The position numbers and the translations under genes are program-made. 14,828 nt of DNA from DATBMY01 sp036554605 (GTDB lineage Bacteria > Acidobacteriota > Blastocatellia > UBA7656). Shown in pieces: positions 1 to 8,895 of the stretch. Location of the stretch: contig DATBMY010000361.1 of assembly GCA_036554605.1 (NCBI GenBank), positions 1-14,828 of the forward strand. Reading direction: 5' to 3'. How positions within the stretch are numbered: the stretch's first letter is position 1; every line of letters begins with the position of its first letter. Below the pieces are notes generated by a model. The model saw only the letters and a list, made by a program, of their open reading frames with translations. It did no database searches and was not told the DNA's origin.

Positions 1-53
1 GGTTGGCTGTAAGACGCATTCATCGAATCATCCGGTATTAGTGAGAGTAGGAT

Positions 54-1199
54 ATGGCCGAAAGTGAACCAGTCATCGTGGATGAGCCCGCGAAAGGCTT
101 GCCCGGTCTTAAATCAGATTCACCTCGCGAGCCCCGCTCTATCGCCGAGATAATCGCAAGCCAGGTTGATGGTCTTCGCAAATACCACGCCGCCGTCTTG
201 CAAACTGACGAGGCGGAGGCCATACACAAGATGCGGGTGACGACCCGGCGGCTTCAGGCTTCGCTCGATCTGCTAGGGCGTGACATGAAGGTGCGCGGGA
301 TGAAGAGGAGGCTGCGCAAATGGCGGCGCAAACTGTCGCTTGTGCGCAATTATGATGTCTTCTTACTCTTGCTCGAAAAGGAGGCTGCTTCCGTCCGCCA
401 TGCTTCTAAAGAACAGTTCGATCTATTAAAGAGCCGCTTGAAAGAGAGACGCGACCAGAGGGCGAAGGAGGCTAAGGATTACCTGTCAAGGATCAATATC
501 GATGCCCTGGTAAAGAAACTTGGAATAAACCCGATACCTTCCGAGCCCGAACATGCGGCAGATGCGGACAAGGATTCAATGGCACAGACGCAGCCGCTGG
601 TTATAGAAGAAGGCGCGATGGCTGAGCCCGAGAGTCCCTCCAGTGAATCTGACGCACCCACAAAAGCAGCGGCCACGCTTCCGGTCGAAGAGAAAAAGCT
701 GGCGGGCCATATTGCCGACCGTCTCGAACAGCGGCTCGCTGAATTCCAGTTGCTCGCCTCGCAATCGCATCCAAAGACCGACCCCGCGGAATTGCATCAA
801 CTGCGCATCGCCGCCAAGCGAGTCCGTTATTTGCTGGAAAACGTCTCTGAAATGGGTTACGGGGAGGCGCCGCGCGCGCTGTCCTGGCTTAGAAACCTCC
901 AGGACCGCATAGGTGAATGGCACGATCACGTCGCGCTTGAGGAAGAGATTATTCAGATAGTCGGGCGCCAAAAGTTTATGAGGGCGCACCTTGCCGAAAG
1001 CACCCGCATGCTCCAGGTCGCAACACATCTTCAGAATAAGAAGGAACGCCTCGTCAAGCGATTATTCCCGCTCAAGACCCCGGCCACGCTCCCGGCCGCC
1101 TCGCGCCGCATAATACGCGCCCTCAGGCGCAAAGCATCCGGACGCAAACCCTCTAAAAGACCGGCAAAAAAGAGTATTGAAGCCCTCACGGACCAGTAA
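54..1199 (+). CDS. CHAD-domain protein
   Basis: The 381-residue protein carries both halves of a CHAD (conserved histidine alpha-helical) domain. The first half has HKMRVTTRRL at residues 58-67. The second half has HQLRIAAKRVRYLLE at 248-262 followed by LQDRIGEWHDH at 282-292. CHAD domains are helical, rich in His, Lys and Arg, and are known to bind polyphosphate; some are fused to or encoded beside CYTH triphosphatases. No CYTH domain is present here. The halves are separated by an acidic, Ser/Pro/Ala-rich low-complexity linker at about residues 160-210, and the C-terminal 40 residues are strongly basic (RRKASGRKPSKRPAKK). There is no signal peptide or membrane segment, so a cytoplasmic location is expected. 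The ATG at 54 follows an AGGA-like ribosome site very closely. It lies upstream of the ABC permeases, but a 264-base gap argues against tight co-expression. Family assignment is firm; cellular role is inference. Confidence 0.9.
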   Translation: MAESEPVIVDEPAKGLPGLKSDSPREPRSIAEIIASQVDGLRKYHAAVLQTDEAEAIHKMRVTTRRLQASLDLLGRDMKVRGMKRRLRKWRRKLSLVRNYDVFLLLLEKEAASVRHASKEQFDLLKSRLKERRDQRAKEAKDYLSRINIDALVKKLGINPIPSEPEHAADADKDSMAQTQPLVIEEGAMAEPESPSSESDAPTKAAATLPVEEKKLAGHIADRLEQRLAEFQLLASQSHPKTDPAELHQLRIAAKRVRYLLENVSEMGYGEAPRALSWLRNLQDRIGEWHDHVALEEEIIQIVGRQKFMRAHLAESTRMLQVATHLQNKKERLVKRLFPLKTPATLPAASRRIIRALRRKASGRKPSKRPAKKSIEALTDQ

Positions 1200-1377
1200 A
1201 AACCGGATCCGCCGCCGCGCGCCGTACTTTCAAAGGCCCGCGAGGGCGTGTTAAGCTGTGTGTGGCTGTTATCTTCTGAGCGTCCCTTTCATTTCAGGTA
1301 GTGATCAATCGCGCCTGTCGATAGAAGGTCATCACGGGATGAAGAGGCGTGCGCTCGATGACAGGAGGCCACGGACC

Positions 1378-1410
1378 CGAGTTTTACCGAACTTCTGGCG
1401 ACAAAACTCG
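1378..1410. promoter_or_regulatory. 8-bp inverted repeat upstream of ABC permease genes (possible operator or stem-loop)
   Basis: CGAGTTTT at 1378-1385 is matched exactly by its reverse complement AAAACTCG at 1403-1410, with a 17-base spacer. The dyad ends 53 bases before the likely ATG of the first permease, inside the otherwise gene-free 1200-1463 stretch. It could be a two-fold binding site for a regulator, with half-site centres about 25 bp apart, or a weak RNA stem-loop. The stem is AT-rich at its loop-proximal end and is not followed by a long T-run, so a terminator for the CHAD gene is less likely. No confident -35/-10 pair was found in the gap. Confidence 0.35.
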
Positions 1411-1463
1411 TTTATGGAGTGGGGATTAACCATTCAGGGTCAAGCTGGAACCGGAATCGCAAC

Positions 1464-2683
1464 ATGAAATTCATAGAAGCTATTGGCCTGGCGCTGAGCG
1501 CAATCAGGGCTCATAAACTAAGATCGTTTCTGACATTGCTCGGGATTATCTTCGGCGTGGCGACCGTGATTGTCGTCGTCTCCTTGATCGAGGGATTCAA
1601 CAAGTACGTCGACGAAAAGATCGCCGACCTCGGATCGAACGCATTCATCGTAAGCCGCATCGGCATGGTCACCAGCCTCCAGGAATGGTTAGATAAAAAC
1701 AAGCGGAATAAAGACATAAAGATGGAAGACCTTGAGGCGATCAAAGAGAATCGCCGGTACGTGCGCGACGCGGCCGCGATGATGCGGCGCAGGACCGAAG
1801 CCAAACACGGCACGCAGCTTTTGCAGGATATAGAGCTGATGGGTGTGTCGGCAAATATGGTCGACATCGACACGATCAAGGTCGGCCAGGGCCGCTACCT
1901 CAGCGCGGAAGAGGAGAAGCATTCGCGCTACTCCTGCTTTGTCGGGCTCGATATCGTAAACAAGTTCTTCCCCGCCGTCGACCCTATCGATAAAGAGATA
2001 AAGGTCAACGGCCGGCCGTTTCGCATAATCGGCGTCGCTCAGGAGATCGGCACGGTCTTTGGCCAGCCGCGCGACAGCTTCATCATCATTCCCATCACAA
2101 CATTCAGAAATATGTATGGCGGGCGCGGTTCTATAGGCATCAGGGTTGCGGCGACCGGCCCCGAAACGCTCAGCCTCGCGCAGGACGAGGTGCGAGTGGT
2201 GCTGAGGACGCGGCGGCACCTCGATTTTCACGCGGAAGACAATTTCGACATTATGACCTCCGACGCCATCAACAATCTGCGCGAGCAGATCTTTGGTACC
2301 GTATCGATTGTCGCCATCGGGGTCACGTCGATTGCGCTCGTCGTCGGCGGCATCGTAATTATGAACATGATGCTCGTATCGGTTACGGAACGAACCCGCG
2401 AGATAGGTCTCAGAAAATCTCTCGGCGCGAGGCGCGCCGATATAATCAAACAGTTTCTGGCCGAGTCGACGACTCTATCGCTGCTTGGAGGCCTGGTCGG
2501 CGTCTTGCTCGCCTGGGGCGTGGGCAAGCTTGCCTCGATAATGTTCTCATTGCCGACCGCGCTTCCTATATTTTGGACCGCGTTGGCGCTGATTGTGTCG
2601 GCGAGCATTGGGATGTTTTTTGGTATATATCCGGCGTGGAAGGCTTCTAAACTCGACCCGATAGAAGCGCTGAGGGCGGACTG

Positions 2684-2684
<1 letters not shown>
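1464..2684 (+). CDS. MacB/FtsX-family ABC transporter permease (first of tandem pair)
   Basis: A 406-residue membrane permease of the MacB-like (type VII) ABC class. One N-terminal transmembrane helix (about residues 22-42) follows the family signature HKLRSFLTLLGIIFG. A long extracytoplasmic MacB_PCD-type domain follows (about 45-275), then three C-terminal helices (about 278-304, 332-358, 368-392) forming the FtsX domain. The segment ERTREIGLRKSLGA (309-322) is the conserved cytoplasmic coupling region, and the protein ends with the usual AWKASKLDPIEALR motif. ATG 1464 was preferred over an in-frame GTG at 1419: it puts the conserved start of the family close to the N-terminus and has GGAA upstream. 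The gene overlaps the next by one base (TGATG), so translation is probably coupled. Such permeases need a LolD/MacB-like ATPase, which is absent from this window. Substrate unknown; members export macrolides, peptides or lipoproteins, or act as mechanotransmitters. Confidence 0.92.
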
Positions 2685-3949
<1,265 letters not shown>

Positions 3950-3958
3950 TCGAGCGAT

Positions 3959-4945
3959 CTACTCCGCGCGTAATTCTTCAAGGGCGCGAATGACGAACGG
4001 GCGCGCCATCTGCTTGCGCCAGCCCATTACGAAATCGGTATTGTCGAGTGGCCTGGCTCTCAGATAGCAAGCCTCAGCAGCCTCCCTTATGTGATCATCA
4101 TCGAGGCTGTTGCCTATTAAAGACTGCTCCGCGTCGTTGACCCTCACGGGTGAAGGCGCGACCCCGCCGAGTATCAGCCTGGCGTTCTTTATGCTCCCAT
4201 CATCGGCCAGGTCGAGCGAAGCGGCGACTCCCAGCACTGGAAAATCGAACGAGCCTCGGCGGCGGAGCTTCTTATAGATCGCGCGAGCGCTGCCCGCGGG
4301 CGGCAAATGAATCTCGGTGAGCAATTCGTCCGCCCGCTTCTTCAGATAATCGATCCCGTCATTATTATAAATCCCCTCTGCATCCACCACCCGGTCGCCC
4401 AAAGTCGATACCAGCTTGAAACGGGCTCCCAGAGCCACCATCACGGGGGCAAGGTCCGAAGATTGAACCGCCCAGCACTTCGGACTGCTCGGCGCGACCC
4501 AGCAAATCTCCCCGTCTTTCTTCATGCAAAAGTTTATCGCGCGCCGCCATTCGTAGTTCTGGTCGTAGTAGTTGCAGCGCGTATCGAGCAGCAGATTTCC
4601 CCCGATGGTCCCCATATTGCGCAGTATCGGGGTCGATATGGTGCGGGCGGCCGCGGCAACGACCGGGTAATCACGGTTGATAACCGGGTGCTCGCAAATC
4701 TGGCTGAGCGAAACCGACGCGCCGATTATCATCCCCGTCGCGCCGTCGCCGCGCACTTCGTTCAGCTCTTTTATTCGCGCAACCGAGATGACCGTCTTTG
4801 GAGTCACCTGCCGGCGCTTCATGTTCGGATAAAGGTCCGTTCCGCCCGCGACGAACATCGCGTCGGGGCCGTTGTCAGCCATAATCTTTACCGCGTCTCT
4901 GACCTTTCGAGCCACGCGGTAATCGAACCTGGGCAATCTCATCAT
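3959..4945 (-). CDS. Molybdenum hydroxylase FAD-binding subunit with [4Fe-4S] insertion, 4-hydroxybenzoyl-CoA reductase beta (HcrB)-like
   Basis: A 328-residue FAD subunit of the xanthine dehydrogenase/CO dehydrogenase family. FAD-binding motifs are FVAGGTDLYP (31-40) and TIGGNLLLDTR (113-123). Directly after the second motif comes a roughly 40-residue insertion with cysteines at 124, 140, 148 and 157. From memory, Thauera aromatica HcrB ligates its extra [4Fe-4S] cluster through four cysteines with this same 16/8/9 spacing (122, 138, 146, 155). Ordinary XdhB/CoxM subunits lack this loop. In HcrB the cluster helps pass electrons from a low-potential donor through FAD toward the Mo site, the reverse of the usual flow. 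The gene is last in the operon, 23 bases after the large subunit, with an AAGGGA-like ribosome site; two adjacent ATG codons (4945, 4942) could start it. Subfamily is well supported; the substrate is not. Confidence 0.9.
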   Translation of the reverse strand: MMRLPRFDYRVARKVRDAVKIMADNGPDAMFVAGGTDLYPNMKRRQVTPKTVISVARIKELNEVRGDGATGMIIGASVSLSQICEHPVINRDYPVVAAAARTISTPILRNMGTIGGNLLLDTRCNYYDQNYEWRRAINFCMKKDGEICWVAPSSPKCWAVQSSDLAPVMVALGARFKLVSTLGDRVVDAEGIYNNDGIDYLKKRADELLTEIHLPPAGSARAIYKKLRRRGSFDFPVLGVAASLDLADDGSIKNARLILGGVAPSPVRVNDAEQSLIGNSLDDDHIREAAEACYLRARPLDNTDFVMGWRKQMARPFVIRALEELRAE

Positions 4946-4968
4946 ACGGACTATAATTCCCTTCCCGT

Positions 4969-7407
4969 TTAGTCTTTCACGTGGGCCGCAAGCGGCGGTA
5001 TCTCTTTCCCATCGCCACCCTCCGCCGGGGTAGGCACTCTTGATGGCTCGGGCCAGTCGACTGCAGGGACGCCGAGCGGCCCGTACCTGCCCTCCTTGCC
5101 TTGCGCCTTTGACTTTAGCGCCGCAAGCACTTTCTCAGGCGTGGCGGGCACTTCGTCAATGCGTATGCCGACCGCGTCATAAATTGCGTTCACAACCGCG
5201 GGCGGTACGGGCAGCAGCGGTCCTTGCCCGACTTCCTTCGCCCCGAACGGGCCGTTCGGGTCTGGGTCTTCGACAAGGATTGTCTTTACATCGCACATCT
5301 CAAGCGTCGTCGGGCTCTTGTATTCAAGCATCGAAGGAAACTTATGTACGACGTTGCGATTGCCGCGGTAAGCCATCTCCTCCATCAGCGCCTCGCCAAG
5401 CCCCATATAGACCCCGCCTTCGACCTGCCCCATTACCAGCGTCGGATTTATCGATTGCCCGATGTCGTGCGCTATCCATATGCGGTCGACGATGACGATC
5501 CCGGTTTCGGCATCGACATCCACCTCGGCGACGGCCGCCGAATAGCTATAGGCGGGCGACGGCCCCACGCCCGCGCCTTTGAACCGGCCCGGCGAGCGCG
5601 GCGGCGTATATGAGCCGACCGTGCCGATGGTGCCGAACTTGGATTCGGCCAGCACGACCGCTTCGGCAAAACTAACGCCGGTCTCCGGGTTCTCTACGTC
5701 AAAGACCCTGCGCTCGGCAAACGAGATGTTCTCAATCGGCGCGCCGAGTTTTTCCGACGCCGCTATGGTGAGAAGCTCCCTTGCACGCTCAGCCGCTTGC
5801 AGCGCGGCGTTGCCCGTCATCAGCGTCACGCGGCTCGAATAGCTGCCGAGATCTACCGGCGTCAGATCGGTATCGGCGGTGATGACGCGAATATCGAACG
5901 GGTCGATGCCGAGCACCTCCGCGACGATGTAGGCAAGTATGGAATCCGAGCCCTGACCGATATCGATAGATCCGCATTGAACGCAGACGCCGCCCTGCCG
6001 GTCGAGGCGCAGCTGCACGCCCGAATGCGGCATGCTGTTCCAGTATATCGGCAGCCCCGCGCCGCATATATAAGAGCTGCAGGCAAAGCCGACGCCGCGC
6101 CCGTAAGGGAGCTTGCCGAATTTCTCTTTCCAGCCAGAAGCCTCGACCAGCTTATCAATGCACTGGCCCAGCCCCATGCTCCCGATGCGCAGGTAGTTTG
6201 CCGTCACTGAATATGCAGGCGCGAGATGATTGCGGCGAATGTCGACCGGATCAAGTCCTAGCTGCTCGGCTATCTTATCCAAATGCGCTTCGAGCGCGAA
6301 TCTGGGCTGCGGCGTCCCGTGGCCGCGCTTCGGCCCGCAAGGCGGCTTGTTGGTGAAGAGGCGAAGCCCCTCGAATTTATACCGAGGCACGTTGTAGGTG
6401 ACCGTCTGAAGCGCGCCCGTATAGAAAGTACTCGCGACGCCGTAGCTGCCGTAAGCGCCGCCGTCGAGAATAGACCTGAAATGCATCGCGGTTATCGCGC
6501 CGTCGCGCTTCACGCCGGTCTTTATCCACATCAGGACCGGGTGGCGGCCGCGATGACAATAGAAGACCTCTTCGCGCGTCAGCGTAACCTTGACGGGGCG
6601 GCGGGTGAGCATCGCGAGCTTCGAGACAACTACCTCATGATTGAACGGATCGCTTTTGCCGCCGAAGCCCCCGCCATTGGGCGTGGCGATGACTCGGATG
6701 TGGCTCGCCGCAATCCCCAGCACTTTGGCGAGCGCGCGGTGCACATAATGCGGCGTCTGGGTCGCGCTCCATAGAGTCAGCTTTTCATCCGCGTCGAAGT
6801 GAGCGAGCGCCGCGTGCTGCTCCAGCGGCAGGTGCGTATTGCCCTCGTAAAAGAATACGTCTTCACGCACAAGGTCGGCCTCGGCAAACCCTTCCTCGAC
6901 GTCGCCGAATTCGAGAGAGACTTTCTTGTGTATGTTGCCCTCGATGCCGTACTCGTGAATTCGAGGCTCGCTTACACGAAGAGCCTCTTCTATCGAGGCA
7001 ATCTGTTCGAGCGGCTCGTAGTCGACCTCGATAAGGTTCATAGCCTCGAATGCGGTATCTTCATCGATGGCCGCGACCGCCGCGACGGGGTCGCCAACGA
7101 AGCGGACGCGGTCTATACATAGCGCGTGCTCGTCCTGGCTCACGGGCAGAATGCCGTAAGGGATGGGCATATCTTTTCCCGTGATAATCGCGACGACGCC
7201 TTTGAGCTTTTGCGCTTTCGATACGTCGATGCTTTTGATTAGCGCGTGCGGGACGGGGGCGCGCAGCAGCTTTGCGTAAAGCTGTCGCGGCAGCGTTATG
7301 TCATCGGCAAAGCGCGTTTCGCCGGTGCATTTCGCGCGGGCGTCGACCTTGCGGAACGGCTTCCCCACGACTCTTCGCGGCTTTCCATTTCCGTTATTCA
7401 ATGCCAT
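4969..7407 (-). CDS. Molybdenum hydroxylase large (molybdopterin) subunit, 4-hydroxybenzoyl-CoA reductase alpha (HcrA)-like
   Basis: An 812-residue Mo-pterin subunit of the xanthine oxidase family. The N-terminal part (about 10-130) is the a/b hammerhead domain. The Mo-binding region contains GGGFGGK (245-251), CGPKRGHGTPQPR (357-369), GQGSD (484-488) and TPVDLGSYSSRV (about 516-527); the last two segments in particular recall HcrA-type enzymes. Near the C-terminus the stretch PFGAKEVGQGPLLP places Gln728 (codon CAA) where the family normally has its catalytic Glu (GE after the K-x-x-G). A tail of about 45 residues, rich in Pro and Gly, follows. ATG 7407 was preferred over an in-frame upstream start at 7461. 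It has a GAGAGAG ribosome site, starts the conserved region sensibly, and overlaps the small-subunit gene by only 14 bases. Enzymes of this family hydroxylate or, for HcrA, reductively dehydroxylate (hetero)aromatic substrates. The substrate here is unknown. Confidence 0.9.
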   Translation of the reverse strand: MALNNGNGKPRRVVGKPFRKVDARAKCTGETRFADDITLPRQLYAKLLRAPVPHALIKSIDVSKAQKLKGVVAIITGKDMPIPYGILPVSQDEHALCIDRVRFVGDPVAAVAAIDEDTAFEAMNLIEVDYEPLEQIASIEEALRVSEPRIHEYGIEGNIHKKVSLEFGDVEEGFAEADLVREDVFFYEGNTHLPLEQHAALAHFDADEKLTLWSATQTPHYVHRALAKVLGIAASHIRVIATPNGGGFGGKSDPFNHEVVVSKLAMLTRRPVKVTLTREEVFYCHRGRHPVLMWIKTGVKRDGAITAMHFRSILDGGAYGSYGVASTFYTGALQTVTYNVPRYKFEGLRLFTNKPPCGPKRGHGTPQPRFALEAHLDKIAEQLGLDPVDIRRNHLAPAYSVTANYLRIGSMGLGQCIDKLVEASGWKEKFGKLPYGRGVGFACSSYICGAGLPIYWNSMPHSGVQLRLDRQGGVCVQCGSIDIGQGSDSILAYIVAEVLGIDPFDIRVITADTDLTPVDLGSYSSRVTLMTGNAALQAAERARELLTIAASEKLGAPIENISFAERRVFDVENPETGVSFAEAVVLAESKFGTIGTVGSYTPPRSPGRFKGAGVGPSPAYSYSAAVAEVDVDAETGIVIVDRIWIAHDIGQSINPTLVMGQVEGGVYMGLGEALMEEMAYRGNRNVVHKFPSMLEYKSPTTLEMCDVKTILVEDPDPNGPFGAKEVGQGPLLPVPPAVVNAIYDAVGIRIDEVPATPEKVLAALKSKAQGKEGRYGPLGVPAVDWPEPSRVPTPAEGGDGKEIPPLAAHVKD

Positions 7408-7924
7408 AGATGCTCTCTCTCGCGGGTTCGGCCTGCTCGCCTCGCATGCGCGCGGCCGCAAGCTCCACGGCTTCGTAAATCTTTATGTAGCCGGTGCAGC
7501 GGCACAGATTTCCCGAAAGCGCTTCCTTGATCTCATCTCGATTCGGGGCAGGGTTCTTTTCAAGCAGCTCTTTGGCGGTCAGCAAGAACCCCGGCGTGCA
7601 GTAGCCGCACTGCGCCGCGCCGAGGTCGGCGAAGGTCTCTTGCAGGGGGTGCAATCCTTCTGCCGTGGCCATGCCTTCCACGGTTGTCACCTCCCGGCCT
7701 TCCGCGTCAAGTCCCAGCGCGAGACAGGAGAGAATCGGCTGGCCGTCTATGAGCACCGTGCAGACGCCGCATTCGCCAAGCTCGCAGCCGTGCTTGGTTC
7801 CGGTGAGTTGAAGATCTTCGCGAAGAACCTCCAGCAATGTCTTGTGCGGAGCGAAGGCCACTTCGGCCTGCTCGCCGTTTAATATAAATTGAATCTGAAC
7901 CTTTTGATTCTTTCTGCCTGCCAT
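7394..7924 (-). CDS. Molybdenum hydroxylase small [2Fe-2S] subunit (HcrC/CoxS/XdhC-type iron-sulfur subunit)
   Basis: A 176-residue iron-sulfur subunit with both clusters of the family. The plant-ferredoxin-like N-terminal cluster is ligated by Cys47, Cys52, Cys55 (CELGECGVC) and Cys67. The C-terminal helical-bundle cluster is ligated by Cys106, Cys109 (CGYC) and Cys141, Cys143 (CRC). It carries electrons between the FAD subunit and the Mo-pterin subunit. All eight ligands are intact and length is normal. It is the first gene of the operon; its last 14 bases overlap the start of the large subunit. The start at 7924 has only a weak purine-rich ribosome site (GAGAAAG). No persuasive promoter was found in the 203 bases upstream, so the operon promoter remains unplaced. 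Electron-transfer role is certain from the family; the redox direction depends on the complex. Confidence 0.95.
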   Translation of the reverse strand: MAGRKNQKVQIQFILNGEQAEVAFAPHKTLLEVLREDLQLTGTKHGCELGECGVCTVLIDGQPILSCLALGLDAEGREVTTVEGMATAEGLHPLQETFADLGAAQCGYCTPGFLLTAKELLEKNPAPNRDEIKEALSGNLCRCTGYIKIYEAVELAAARMRGEQAEPARESIYGIE

Positions 7925-8070
7925 AGGATCATCTTTCTCAAAACCATCGGTATGAGTTCCAGTCTATGTATTAGCTGAAGTTTGCCATGCGAGCGGGGCT
8001 TCAGCCCTCATTAAACAAAAAGATTACATCAAAATCGGCATAATTCCCAACTCATCATCAGTGAGCCCGT

Positions 8071-8103
8071 AAAACGCGACCGGCTGGCGAGTGGCCAGCC
8101 GGT
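8071..8103 (-). terminator. Rho-independent terminator of the superoxide dismutase gene
   Basis: Perfect 10-bp stem, ACCGGCTGGC at 8079-8088 paired with GCCAGCCGGT at 8094-8103, with a 5-base loop. Read on the minus strand it is followed after CGCG by TTTT (8071-8074). It starts 24 bases beyond the SOD stop codon, so it most likely ends that transcript and separates it from the molybdenum hydroxylase operon. The T-run is short and offset by four bases, so efficiency may be moderate. Confidence 0.65.
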
Positions 8104-8127
8104 TCAACCCTATAGCATGCGCTCTTG

Positions 8128-8772
8128 TTAGCGAGTAACGTTTGACGCGGGGCGCGCCGCCGCGCCGCGACTGATGCGCTCTTCCACGGCGGCCCAGTCG
8201 ATATTTGAGAAGAATGCTTCGATGTACTTCGGCCGGTCCGCCGGTTTGTAATCGAGCAGATAGGCGTGCTCCCATACGTCCATGATGAGAATGGGATTGA
8301 ACCCGGCGACGTTCCCTACTTCGTGCAGTGTGATCCAGTGATTAGACAAAGTGCTGTTAGCCGGGTCCTGCAGGCAGACGGCCCAGCCCACACCGCGCAT
8401 CTTGCCGATGCTCATGAAATCGGCTTTCCATATATCGTAACTTTGAAAGCTCTCTTCGGCGGCCTTCAGGAATTGCGAGTTCCTGGCCGGGTCGCCCGAG
8501 CCGCCCGATTTCATATTGCCGAAGTAATATTCGTGAAGCACCATCCCGTTATATTCGAAGCCGAGCCTGCGCGTCAGCTCCGAATAAGCCGGCATCTCCT
8601 CGTGATCGACCTTCCCGTCTTTGAGGAACCCGGCTATCTTTTCCGTCAGCAAGTTCGTATTCGTCACATAGCCTTCGTATAGCTTGAAATGCATCTCAAG
8701 CGTCTGGTCCGAAATGCCGTTTAGCCCGCTGAGATTAAACTGCTTCGCCTTGTAGCTCTTTAAGTCCATCAT
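8128..8772 (-). CDS. Superoxide dismutase, Fe/Mn family (atypical active-site second sphere)
   Basis: A 214-residue Fe/Mn-type SOD that converts superoxide to oxygen and hydrogen peroxide. The four metal ligands are recognisable: His28 (TLEMHFKLY), His80 (GMVLHEYYFGNM), Asp165 and His169 (IMDVWEHAYLLDY). Second-sphere positions differ from the Escherichia coli enzymes. By my alignment Tyr replaces the His that follows the first ligand by four residues, with a one-residue deletion before the conserved Tyr. His150 sits 15 residues before the Asp ligand, where Mn enzymes have Gln146; this is a His146-type arrangement. No signal peptide is seen, so it is probably cytoplasmic. Two adjacent ATGs (8772, 8769) are available. 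The perfect GGAGG at 8775-8779 is better spaced for the second. It is monocistronic, with a promoter upstream and a terminator downstream. Metal preference cannot be assigned. Confidence 0.95.
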   Translation of the reverse strand: MMDLKSYKAKQFNLSGLNGISDQTLEMHFKLYEGYVTNTNLLTEKIAGFLKDGKVDHEEMPAYSELTRRLGFEYNGMVLHEYYFGNMKSGGSGDPARNSQFLKAAEESFQSYDIWKADFMSIGKMRGVGWAVCLQDPANSTLSNHWITLHEVGNVAGFNPILIMDVWEHAYLLDYKPADRPKYIEAFFSNIDWAAVEERISRGAAARPASNVTR

Positions 8773-8807
8773 TACCTCCGATCAAAGCCATAAGCAACCA
8801 CATCTAT

Positions 8808-8836
8808 AGTGTAACCAGCAAGCCCTGCCAGTTCAA
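8808..8836 (-). promoter_or_regulatory. Probable sigma-70-type promoter of the SOD gene
   Basis: On the minus strand TTGAAC (8831-8836) is followed after exactly 17 bases by TACACT (8808-8813). Each box matches four of six consensus positions. Transcription would begin near 8800, giving a leader of about 30 bases that contains the GGAGG ribosome site. The promoter sits between the strong upstream terminator and the SOD start codon, as expected for an independently transcribed gene. Confidence 0.5.
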
Positions 8837-8870
8837 AAGGCCTGCGCATTCGAGAGGTCCGCATAAATCG

Positions 8871-8895
8871 AAAAGGGGACCCGAAGGTCCCCTTT
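8871..8895 (-). terminator. Strong hairpin terminator with UUCG tetraloop downstream of the cox operon
   Basis: A perfect 10-bp stem pairs 8872-8881 with 8886-8895. Read on the minus strand the stem closes a C(UUCG)G tetraloop, an exceptionally stable loop, and the descending arm ends in CCCCTTTT. The orientation of the loop and T-run indicates termination of leftward transcription, i.e. of whatever comes from the cox operon (coxD stop at 9186) or from the intervening region. It sits just upstream of the SOD promoter and would insulate it. In the plus direction only three T residues follow the stem. Confidence 0.8.

Noticed and set aside
1258..1467. 69-codon plus-strand frame between CHAD and permease genes
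   Set aside because: No ribosome site or family similarity; it contains the dyad and ends just past the permease start.
4307..4972. 221-codon plus-strand frame opposite the FAD subunit gene
   Set aside because: It lies antisense to a clear conserved gene and has no family motif or ribosome site.
7996..8007. Short palindrome GGGCTTCAGCCC between the SOD and molybdenum hydroxylase genes
   Set aside because: Only a 4-5 bp stem with no T-run and no second copy seen in the window; too weak to call a terminator or a REP element.
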